Below are positions 10,495-16,755 of a stretch of 64,000 bases of DNA, in pieces; the first letter of the stretch is position 1; every line of letters begins with the position of its first letter. The translations under genes were made by a program, and so were the position numbers. Location: contig NZ_JAFMZZ010000001.1 in NCBI RefSeq assembly GCF_017356245.1, forward strand, positions 3,317,294-3,381,293, read 5' to 3'. Source of the DNA: Bordetella petrii (GTDB lineage: Bacteria; Pseudomonadota; Gammaproteobacteria; Burkholderiales; Burkholderiaceae_B). Below the pieces are notes generated by a model that saw only the letters and a list, made by a program, of their open reading frames with translations, ran no database searches and was not told the origin of the DNA.

Positions 10495-10583
10495 AGGTGT
10501 CTGGCTTCGTGGGTGCCAGACACCGAAGTGCGCAGCGACTGTCTCAACAGTACGGTGTCAGGCACCTGCGGAGCCTGACACCT
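10495..10583. repeat. Double-hairpin intergenic element (family A), copy at gspE/gspN
   Basis: An 89-bp element made of two 10-bp perfect stems, GGTGTCTGGC/GCCAGACACC (10496-10524) and GGTGTCAGGC/GCCTGACACC (10554-10582), joined by a spacer containing GACTGTCTC. The whole is roughly a palindrome. Related copies lie at 18946-19034 and 53270-53361. It sits between convergent gspE and gspN, so a role as a bidirectional transcription block is plausible. It lacks long T tracts. Confidence 0.85.
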
Positions 10584-10601
10584 GATAAGCCTGCACCTTG
10601 A

Positions 10602-11351
10602 TCACTGCGGCGTGCCGAAATGGCTTTTGCCGTTCGACACCGGGCCCAGCGCGCTCAACAGGCCGGTCAGGGCGGCACGTTGGGCGGGGGTGGCATTGTC
10701 GGCGGGGGCGGCTTCGCCGCGGAAATGCAGGCGGCCGCGCTGCAGGCGGCCCTGCCCGGTGACTGACAGCACGCCGGAGTCGGTGCTCAGCGCCAGGCGC
10801 AGCGCGCCATTGTCGGCGGTGACGCGCAGGGTGTAGTCGCCCAGGGGGCGCACATGCGACAGGGCCGAACCGGCATTGGTCCAGTGGCCGGTGGCCAGGG
10901 TGCCGCTGGCGGGCAGGCGGCTCGGCGAGAAAGATCGCCATTCGATCTCGACCTGTCCGGCGGGGGCCACGGTGTTCAGCGGCGCCCCGAAGGCGGCCAG
11001 CGCCGCGGCGGGCAGGCGCAGGTTCTGGCCGGACACCGTGATGCCGGACCAACCTGGCTGTACGCGCACGGGGCCGCGCAGCCAGGCATGCGAGATTTCC
11101 ACCGCGCCGTCGCGCCACTGCCAGCGCAGCGGTTCGGACAGCAGGTGGCGGCCGCCCGGCGGGCCCAGCGCCAGCCGGGCGCTGCCGTGCCAGATCGTAC
11201 CGTCGGCATCGGCCAGCGTGGCCATGGCGTCGTCGGGCAGGGCCAGCAGCAGCCAGCGCGCCGGCAAGACCGGCAGCGCGGCCAGCAGGGCGCAGCACAG
11301 CGCCAGGGCCGCCAGCGGCGGCGAGAAGCTTGCGGGCAGGGGTAAACGCAT
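10602..11351 (-). CDS. gspN: Type II secretion system protein GspN
   Basis: Accessory T2SS protein of the PulN/GspN family, 249 residues. It has one N-terminal membrane anchor (about residues 10-32) and a beta-rich periplasmic part with the segment ADADGTIWHGSARL, which is typical of the family. It is the last gene of the gspC-to-gspN run, and its ATG shares one base with the gspM stop (TGATG). Not every T2SS has this gene, and its exact role is not established. Confidence 0.88.
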   Translation of the reverse strand: MRLPLPASFSPPLAALALCCALLAALPVLPARWLLLALPDDAMATLADADGTIWHGSARLALGPPGGRHLLSEPLRWQWRDGAVEISHAWLRGPVRVQPGWSGITVSGQNLRLPAAALAAFGAPLNTVAPAGQVEIEWRSFSPSRLPASGTLATGHWTNAGSALSHVRPLGDYTLRVTADNGALRLALSTDSGVLSVTGQGRLQRGRLHFRGEAAPADNATPAQRAALTGLLSALGPVSNGKSHFGTPQ

Positions 11352-11962
11352 CAGGGCAGGGCGGGAAGCAGGGTCAGGGTGCCGCTCAGGCGGCCAGGCA
11401 GGCGCCGGCCGGCGGGATTCGTCGCGCGGACGAGTTCGGCATCCGCCACCGACAGGCGCCAGTCGCGCGCCGTGGTGTCCAGCCAGCGGAACAAGGCCGC
11501 TGCGGGCGCGTCGCGCAGGGTCAGCGCGATGGCGGGCGAGGGCGCCGGCGTTTTCGAATCCGCCGGCGCCGGCCTGGCCGCCGCCTCGGCCAGCGACCAG
11601 CTGGCTTGCGGCAGGCCTTCGCGGCGCAGGCTGGCGGCCAGTTCGGCGATGGCGGGCGCCGCGCTTGCCGCGCCGGCGTCCTGGCGCCGCAGGGCGCGCA
11701 CCTGGGCGGTCAGTTCGGCCACCGTGGCGGCCTGGGCGCGCAGGCCGGGCAGTTCCCGCCTGGCCTGTTTCACGGTCGACCAGGCCGGTTCGATCAAGAC
11801 CAGGAACACGAATGCGGCGGCCATCAACGCGCCGGCCCCGGCCAGCAGCTGCTGCTCGCGGCGCGCCCGCTGCGCATACCAGGACACGGCGCGCCGGCGC
11901 CAGGCTGCGGCGCGCGCGGTCCAGGGGGCGAGGCGGTCGCGCAAGGAAGCGATAAGGGTCAT
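11351..11962 (-). CDS. gspM: Type II secretion system protein GspM
   Basis: Bitopic inner-membrane protein of the assembly platform that partners GspL. The 203 residues have a short basic cytoplasmic tail, one membrane helix (about 40-58), a coiled-coil-like Ala/Glu/Arg stretch and a C-terminal ferredoxin-like domain. Identification rests on size, topology and position between gspL and gspN, because GspM sequences diverge strongly. The start overlaps the gspL stop by 4 bases (ATGA). Confidence 0.9.
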   Translation of the reverse strand: MTLIASLRDRLAPWTARAAAWRRRAVSWYAQRARREQQLLAGAGALMAAAFVFLVLIEPAWSTVKQARRELPGLRAQAATVAELTAQVRALRRQDAGAASAAPAIAELAASLRREGLPQASWSLAEAAARPAPADSKTPAPSPAIALTLRDAPAAALFRWLDTTARDWRLSVADAELVRATNPAGRRLPGRLSGTLTLLPALP

Positions 11963-13041
11963 GGCTGGGCTCGCAGGATGCGCCAGGCGCCGCTGTCGTC
12001 GCGTTCCACGCGCGCGCCCAGCGCCGCGGCGCGTTGCAGAATGGCGGCCGTGTCGGCCAGGCGGTCGGCGGCCGCGCCGGCGGCAGCCGATGGCGTGGCC
12101 GCCCCGGCGGCGGGCGCACTGCCCGGCGCCGCATCGGCATGCCCGTCATGCAGGCGCAGCGTCAGCACCTCGTCGCGATAGGCCAGCCGGTCGACGGCGT
12201 CGGCCGCGAACGGCAGCACCTGCGCGGCCACGCGGGCCAGCGACAGGAAATCGTTGCCCGCGGCCTTGCCCTGGCCGGCCCGCAGCGCATCGCGGGCCTG
12301 CTGCGCCTGGCGCAAGGGGTCCAGCACGACCGGGATATCCGGAAACGCGTCGCGCACGTCCTGCTCCATGCGCTGGCGCAGCCGCCCGGCTTCGTCGCCA
12401 AGCTGCACGGCATACAGGTTCAGGCCCAGGATCCACACCGCCGCGGCGGCCGCCAGCCAGGCCCACGCGCCGCGCCAGCGCGAAGGCTGCCTGGGCGCCA
12501 ATTGCGGCAGCGCCAGCGACCAGCCCGGCCCGGGCGCCTGCCAGCGCGCATCGTGAATACCATCCAGCGCCGCGGGCCGCGCCTGTTCGGGCGCATCGGA
12601 CCAGACCTGCAGGGGATAAAACGCCTGCACGGCCAGCCCCGCGGCCGACAGCCGCTGCCAGGCCGCGCGCAGGGCGTCGCGCGCCATCCAGGCGGCCAGC
12701 ACCGTGCCATCGGCGGCGCGGCCGCCGTGCCCCACGGCCAGCGCCTCGAGATCGCCGAGCACCAGGCCTTCCAGCGTGCCGCGCACGGCGGCCGCGTGGC
12801 GGCTGGCCGGCACGGCCGGCACGCTGACGGCGGCGACGATCACGTCGTCGGGATGCAGAATGGCCTGCACGCGCGCCTGGGGAAAGGCGGCGGCCAGCGC
12901 GGCGGCCGCCAATCTGCCGCCGCGTGCGGCGCGGCCCTGGCGGTCCAGCCAGGCGTAGGCCAGCGGGGTCGTGTCCGACCAGGCCGCCAGCGGCGGCAGG
13001 GCCACGCGCAGGATGTTCTTTACGGTGTTTCTCTTATCCAT
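11959..13041 (-). CDS. gspL: Type II secretion system protein GspL
   Basis: Inner-membrane platform protein whose cytoplasmic actin-like domain recruits GspE. The 360-residue product has a cytoplasmic domain (1-185), one membrane helix near 192-213 (AWLAAAAAVWILGLNLYAV), then a periplasmic segment with a Pro/Ala-rich linker near 305-325. The ATG at 13041 lies 22 bp inside the end of gspK, an unusually long overlap for this operon that implies coupled translation. Confidence 0.93.
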   Translation of the reverse strand: MDKRNTVKNILRVALPPLAAWSDTTPLAYAWLDRQGRAARGGRLAAAALAAAFPQARVQAILHPDDVIVAAVSVPAVPASRHAAAVRGTLEGLVLGDLEALAVGHGGRAADGTVLAAWMARDALRAAWQRLSAAGLAVQAFYPLQVWSDAPEQARPAALDGIHDARWQAPGPGWSLALPQLAPRQPSRWRGAWAWLAAAAAVWILGLNLYAVQLGDEAGRLRQRMEQDVRDAFPDIPVVLDPLRQAQQARDALRAGQGKAAGNDFLSLARVAAQVLPFAADAVDRLAYRDEVLTLRLHDGHADAAPGSAPAAGAATPSAAAGAAADRLADTAAILQRAAALGARVERDDSGAWRILRAQP

Positions 13042-13958
13042 ACGGTTTCAGGAGCGCGCTGCCCGGAAATCGCCAGCAGGGCCTGCATGCTGACGCGGGC
13101 GCGTTGATAGGCCACGGTGCCGTCGGCCAGGAACCATTCGCTGGTCGTGGCCACCGCCGGTACTTGCAGGGGTTTTCCGCCCGCGGCCAGGCGGTTGGCA
13201 AAGTCGCCGCTGTCGTTGAACCAGCGGCCCCGGTCGCGCTCGCCCATCACCGAGCGGGCCTGCGCCAGGCTCAGGTCAGGCACCAGCGCGGCGATCACTT
13301 CCGGCTCGGCGGTGTTGACATTGACCAGGGTGGCGGCCGGCAGCAGCGTCATGGTGCGGCGCATGGCCCGCCGGCCCGCGTCGTCCACGCCCAGCTGCGC
13401 GGCCAGGTCGTCGATGCCGCGCGGCTGCGGCGCCTGGGCGCCGGCCTGCGTGCCGGCCGACGAGGCCGGCGCGGTGTCGGGCACACGGCTCTGCGTCAGG
13501 GCGACCTGCGCGGCCAGTTGCGGCGCCAGTGTGGCGGGCAGGCCCACCAGGTCCAGCAGGCGCGCCAGCACATCGACCTGGGACGGGTCCACCACGCCGC
13601 GCCTGGCCAGGTTGTACAAGTTGTATTTGCCCTGTTCGTCCTGGATGCCGCCGGAAAACACCGCGGCGCGCCCGCTGTCGTCGCCTTCGATGCGGGTGTC
13701 GAGCACCGGCGTCGACCATAGCTGGTCACGCCTGACGGTGGCCTCCTGGCGGGCATTGTCGCGCAGCAGCAGGCGCGCCCAGTCGATGCCGCCCAGCAGC
13801 AGCCAGCGCGCCTGCACGCGCGCCTGTTCGTTCTCGATCTGCCGGATGGCCGAAGTCTGGCGCAGGAACAGGCCGCTGGTCAGGGCCGCGACGATGGCGA
13901 CCACGATCAGCGCGCTGACCACCGCCATGCCCTGCTGCCTTGGCGCGCGCGGGGTCAT
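13020..13958 (-). CDS. gspK: Type II secretion minor pseudopilin GspK
   Basis: Large minor pseudopilin that caps the pseudopilus tip together with GspI and GspJ. It has 312 residues with a prepilin-type start (RQQG|MAVVSALIVV), and as in other GspK proteins the Glu at position 5 of the mature protein is absent. The body contains a helix-hairpin-helix-like region with NVNTAEPEVIAAL. The start was placed at the ATG at 13958 because the longer frame is antisense read-through, and this ATG overlaps the gspJ stop by 4 bases. Confidence 0.94.
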   Translation of the reverse strand: MTPRAPRQQGMAVVSALIVVAIVAALTSGLFLRQTSAIRQIENEQARVQARWLLLGGIDWARLLLRDNARQEATVRRDQLWSTPVLDTRIEGDDSGRAAVFSGGIQDEQGKYNLYNLARRGVVDPSQVDVLARLLDLVGLPATLAPQLAAQVALTQSRVPDTAPASSAGTQAGAQAPQPRGIDDLAAQLGVDDAGRRAMRRTMTLLPAATLVNVNTAEPEVIAALVPDLSLAQARSVMGERDRGRWFNDSGDFANRLAAGGKPLQVPAVATTSEWFLADGTVAYQRARVSMQALLAISGQRAPETVWIRETP

Positions 13959-14554
13959 GGCAGCACCACGATGCGGGTATAGCGTTCGGGCTGGCCGCGG
14001 CCGCGGCGTTCGATGGCCACTTCCAGCCCGGTGGCGCGCTCGGTCTCGGGCTGAAGCGGATCGCGCCAGCCGCGGCCGGGCACCCAGGCGCGCACGCCCA
14101 GCCCGCTGGCGCCGGGCATCACCAGCACGCCCTCGGCCGGCTCGGGCAGCGGATAGCGCGCCGCGGGCACGCCGCTGTAGCGCCACAGGCCGTCGGGCCG
14201 CAGGCGCCACGTGATGCGCTGCCACAAGCCGCCGTCCGGCGTAGCGCGCACGATGTTCAGCAGCGCCGCGCCGGCCGACTGCGCCACCTGTATGCCGGGC
14301 GGCAGCAGGGTGGCGGCGCCGGCCTGGGCCGGCGTGCCTGCATAGGCGCGGTTCAGGTCGCGTTCGACCTGCCCCAGCGTGCGCAACACCACGGCCTGGT
14401 CCTGCGCCTGTTCACCCAGCCAGTCGCGCGCCGCCGACACGTGTTCCAGGCCCTGCCACGACAGCAGGCTCACGACCGCCATCAGCGCAATGGCGATCAG
14501 CACTTCGATCAGCGTGAAGCCTTGCTGGCGGGCGGGGCGGCGGCGCGGGCGCAT
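13955..14554 (-). CDS. gspJ: Type II secretion minor pseudopilin GspJ
   Basis: Minor pseudopilin of 199 residues. It has the prepilin peptidase site RQQG|FTLIEVLIAIAL, with Glu5 present, followed by one hydrophobic helix and a globular domain. The ATG at 14554 shares a base with the gspI stop (TGATG). A TTG three bases earlier is possible but less likely. The prepilin peptidase that would process it is not encoded in this window. Confidence 0.95.
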   Translation of the reverse strand: MRPRRRPARQQGFTLIEVLIAIALMAVVSLLSWQGLEHVSAARDWLGEQAQDQAVVLRTLGQVERDLNRAYAGTPAQAGAATLLPPGIQVAQSAGAALLNIVRATPDGGLWQRITWRLRPDGLWRYSGVPAARYPLPEPAEGVLVMPGASGLGVRAWVPGRGWRDPLQPETERATGLEVAIERRGRGQPERYTRIVVLP

Positions 14555-14949
14555 CAACGGATCTGCGACAGCAGGCCGGTCAGTTCGGCCAGCGTGGCGT
14601 CGTTGCGCTCGGGGTCGTGCACGCGCACGGTGACCTGGCGGAAATTGCGGTTCAGCGAATTGCGTATTTCCAGTTCGCAGCGCAAGGCCCGCGTGCCCTG
14701 AGGGCAGGGCGCGGTCTGCGTGCCGGCGCGCGGAAAGGCCTGTTCCAGCCGCAATTGGGCCAGGGCATTGTCGGCCGCCAGCAGCGCCAGCGTCTTGTCG
14801 CGAATGGCGCGGCTGTTGTCCAGCATGACCTGGGTCGCGCGCATCGCGGCGCCCATGGCTACCGCGATGATGGCCAGCGCCACCAGCACTTCGATCAGCG
14901 TGAAGCCGCGCTGCGCGGCGCCGCCGCGGCGCTGCCTACCGGATGGCAT
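14554..14949 (-). CDS. gspI: Type II secretion minor pseudopilin GspI
   Basis: Minor pseudopilin of 131 residues with the processing site RG|FTLIEVLVALAI and a hydrophobic first helix. It forms the tip complex with GspJ and GspK. The ATG at 14949 overlaps the end of gspH by 14 bases, and the upstream part of the open frame is out-of-phase gspH sequence. Confidence 0.95.
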   Translation of the reverse strand: MPSGRQRRGGAAQRGFTLIEVLVALAIIAVAMGAAMRATQVMLDNSRAIRDKTLALLAADNALAQLRLEQAFPRAGTQTAPCPQGTRALRCELEIRNSLNRNFRQVTVRVHDPERNDATLAELTGLLSQIR

Positions 14950-15427
14950 AGCCGCCTGCCGCGTCGCGTTCGATGCGCACGCTGTCGCCCCGCGAGGCCA
15001 GTTCCAGCACCAGCGGGTCGGCGATCCATTCGGTGCCGAACACGACCGGGCGGTCCGGCGCGCGCCGCAGGCTGACGGGCGGCGCGCTCCAGGCCTGCGC
15101 GTGCAGAACCTGGTCGTTGGTGAAGCGGTCGGGGGTCTGCGGGCCGTCGTCCTGCGCCGACAGGCGCGCCGGCCTGCCGCGCCGCTCGAACGACCAGCCG
15201 CGCTCGTCGGCGCGCCACTGGATGGCCCGCCCGTCGCTGCGCGCCTCGCTCTGCGCCACCGCAAAAGCATCGACCAGGCGTTCGGCGTCGGCGCGCAGCG
15301 AGCGCTCTGAAGAAGATGCCACCGACAGGCTCACCATCGACGCGGCGATGGCGATGATCGCCACCACCACCAGCATTTCAATCAGCGTGAAGCCGCGCTC
15401 AGAGATCCCACGAGCCGATGTCCGCAT
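14936..15427 (-). CDS. gspH: Type II secretion minor pseudopilin GspH
   Basis: Minor pseudopilin of 163 residues with the site ERG|FTLIEMLVVVAI, one membrane helix and a beta-rich C-terminal domain of the GspH type (RFTNDQVLHAQ region). It probably joins the shaft GspG to the tip proteins. Its 5-prime end overlaps gspG by 29 bp, the longest overlap of the run. Confidence 0.94.
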   Translation of the reverse strand: MRTSARGISERGFTLIEMLVVVAIIAIAASMVSLSVASSSERSLRADAERLVDAFAVAQSEARSDGRAIQWRADERGWSFERRGRPARLSAQDDGPQTPDRFTNDQVLHAQAWSAPPVSLRRAPDRPVVFGTEWIADPLVLELASRGDSVRIERDAAGGYAIR

Positions 15428-15848
15428 CGTCCTGCTCTCCGCCCGCTTTGCTGTCGGGCCCGAACGTGAATACGTCGATCTCGCCTTTGACGCCGGGGTT
15501 CAGGTACTGATAGGGGTGGCCCCAGGGGTCGTTGGGCAGGCGGTCCAGGTAGGGCCGCCAGTTGCGCGCGCCGTCGGGGCGCTGCACCAGCGCCTGCAGC
15601 CCCTGGGCGGCGGACGGATAGCGGCCGTTGTCCAGGCGGTACAGCTTCAAGGCCTGCATCAGGCCGCTGATGTCCTGGCGCGCGGCCACGCGCCGCGCCT
15701 GGTCGGGGCGGTCCAGCACGCGGGGAACGACCAGCGCGGCCAGGATCCCCATGATCACGATCACCACCATGATCTCGATCAGTGTGAAGCCCTGCTGCCG
15801 GGCTCGCGGGCGCTGGAATTGACGCACGAAGACTCTCCGCTCATTCAT
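15399..15848 (-). CDS. gspG: Type II secretion major pseudopilin GspG
   Basis: Main subunit of the pseudopilus. The 149 residues have the site RQQG|FTLIEIMVVIVIMG and the strongly conserved C-terminal part with LPNDPWGHPYQYLNPG, DVFTFGPDSKAGGEQDDADIG and the calcium-binding end. The ATG at 15848 gives a 20-residue leader. An in-frame GTG at 15827, seven bases after a GGAGAG box, would give a more typical 13-residue leader and may be the true start. Confidence 0.97.
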   Translation of the reverse strand: MNERRVFVRQFQRPRARQQGFTLIEIMVVIVIMGILAALVVPRVLDRPDQARRVAARQDISGLMQALKLYRLDNGRYPSAAQGLQALVQRPDGARNWRPYLDRLPNDPWGHPYQYLNPGVKGEIDVFTFGPDSKAGGEQDDADIGSWDL

Positions 15849-15900
15849 GGAAAGCGGGCATGATGCGTCAAAAATATGACAGTAATACTGTTGCCGCGCT

Positions 15901-16344
15901 TCAGGGCGCGGGCACGATCCCGGCCGGCGCGGCGGCGCGCGCGGGGGCCGCCGCGCGCACCAGCGCGCCGTTGCGGTCCAGCTCGACGCCGGTCGGCGAT
16001 ACGGCGGCCAGCGCCAGGCCCGGCGCGATCTCCGCGCCCACACGATAGGCGCGGGCCGGGCCGCCGTCCACGCTCAGCACGGCCGAGCCCTGCGCGCCGG
16101 CCGCGATCAGTCCCAGCACCGTGATTTGCGTATCGATGGCGCCATCCGCGCCGAACAGCATGGCCACGGCCTGCGTATCGGATGCCGGCGCCGACGCGGC
16201 GGCCAGCGCCGGCGGCAGCTCGGCCGGCCCGGGCGCCAGCAGGATGGCGCACCACAGGCCGACGCCGGCGGCCGTGGCCGCGATGGCCAGCACGCGCAGC
16301 GCGCGCGGGGCGGGGGGCAGGGCGAATGGCGGGCGCAGGCGCAT
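15901..16344 (-). CDS. gspC: Type II secretion protein GspC, short form without PDZ domain
   Basis: Connects the inner-membrane platform to the secretin. The 147 residues show a short cytoplasmic tail, one membrane helix (about 17-36) and an HR domain (about 55-125, with VAMLFGADGAIDTQITVLG and AYRVGAEIAPGLALAAVSPTG). They then end in an Ala/Pro-rich tail, so the C-terminal PDZ or coiled-coil part of longer GspC proteins is absent. It is the first gene of the minus-strand run, and 52 bp separate it from gspG. A PHO-box-like site lies 50 bp upstream of its ATG. Confidence 0.85.
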   Translation of the reverse strand: MRLRPPFALPPAPRALRVLAIAATAAGVGLWCAILLAPGPAELPPALAAASAPASDTQAVAMLFGADGAIDTQITVLGLIAAGAQGSAVLSVDGGPARAYRVGAEIAPGLALAAVSPTGVELDRNGALVRAAAPARAAAPAGIVPAP

Positions 16345-16394
16345 GCGGGCAGGGCGGTAGTGGGTGAACAAGGCCCCGACGCTAACCGATCGAC

Positions 16395-16412
16395 ATGACA
16401 GCCATATGAGCG
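16395..16412 (-). promoter_or_regulatory. Candidate PHO box upstream of the gspC operon
   Basis: Read on the minus strand, CGCTCATATGGCTGTCAT has two 7-base repeats in the arrangement of the PhoB consensus CTGTCAT-N4-CTGTCAT. The second repeat is perfect, the first matches 5 of 7, and the spacing is exact. It lies 50 bp before the gspC ATG and within the divergent region shared with the lipoprotein/phospholipase operon. No good -10 box was found 10-11 bases further on. Confidence 0.4.
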
Positions 16413-16508
16413 GCCGGCGCCGCCGTGCCGGCCGGCGCGCCCGCCGCGGTCGGGCAATTGTCATTGTTGATCCCTAGCATCGTCGTGCGGCCCGTGCGCC
16501 GCGCAAGT

Positions 16509-16539
16509 CCCCGCCCCGGCGGGGTTCTTTTTGTTTTTT
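16509..16539 (+). terminator. Intrinsic-terminator-like hairpin in the leader of the lipoprotein-phospholipase operon
   Basis: A CCCCGC-CCCG-GCGGGG stem-loop is followed by a T-rich run (TTCTTTTTGTTTTTT) and points rightward. No rightward gene ends before it, because gspC is on the other strand. It would therefore stop the transcript of the downstream operon itself, which makes it a candidate attenuator. The lipoprotein gene ribosome site starts 14 bases after it. Confidence 0.6.
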
Positions 16540-16567
16540 CCATTGCCTGAAAAAGGAACAGAACACC

Positions 16568-16717
16568 ATGAGCGTAATGACCTGGCGCCGCCTGGGAATG
16601 GCGGCGCTGCTGTGTGCCCTGCTGGCGGCCTGCGGCAGCGGCGATTCGGACGATGACGACAGCGGCCAGCCGAATCCCCCCACGGCCTCCGAGCCCGTGC
16701 TGCGCTGCGCGCCGTGA
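16568..16717 (+). CDS. Small lipoprotein, 49 residues
   Basis: A short gene with an AAGGAA ribosome site 9 bases before its ATG. The product begins MSVMTWRRLGMAALLCALL and has a lipobox LLAAC with the acylated Cys at residue 22. The mature peptide is only about 28 residues, very acidic (GDSDDDDSG) and then Pro-rich. The residue after the Cys is Gly, not Asp, which favours outer-membrane sorting by the usual rule. It lies 38 bp before the phospholipase gene and is probably co-transcribed with it. I recognise no family; a role as partner or release factor for the phospholipase is only an inference from position. Confidence 0.75.
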   Translation: MSVMTWRRLGMAALLCALLAACGSGDSDDDDSGQPNPPTASEPVLRCAP

Positions 16718-16755
16718 GGCGCGTTTCCCGACACTTTCCAGGACATCTCCCTTCC

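Noticed and set aside
10495..10583. Family A elements as integron attC sites
   Set aside because: They have paired hairpins, but there is no integrase, no gene cassette pattern and no attC-type core sites; they lie at convergent ends of unrelated chromosomal genes.
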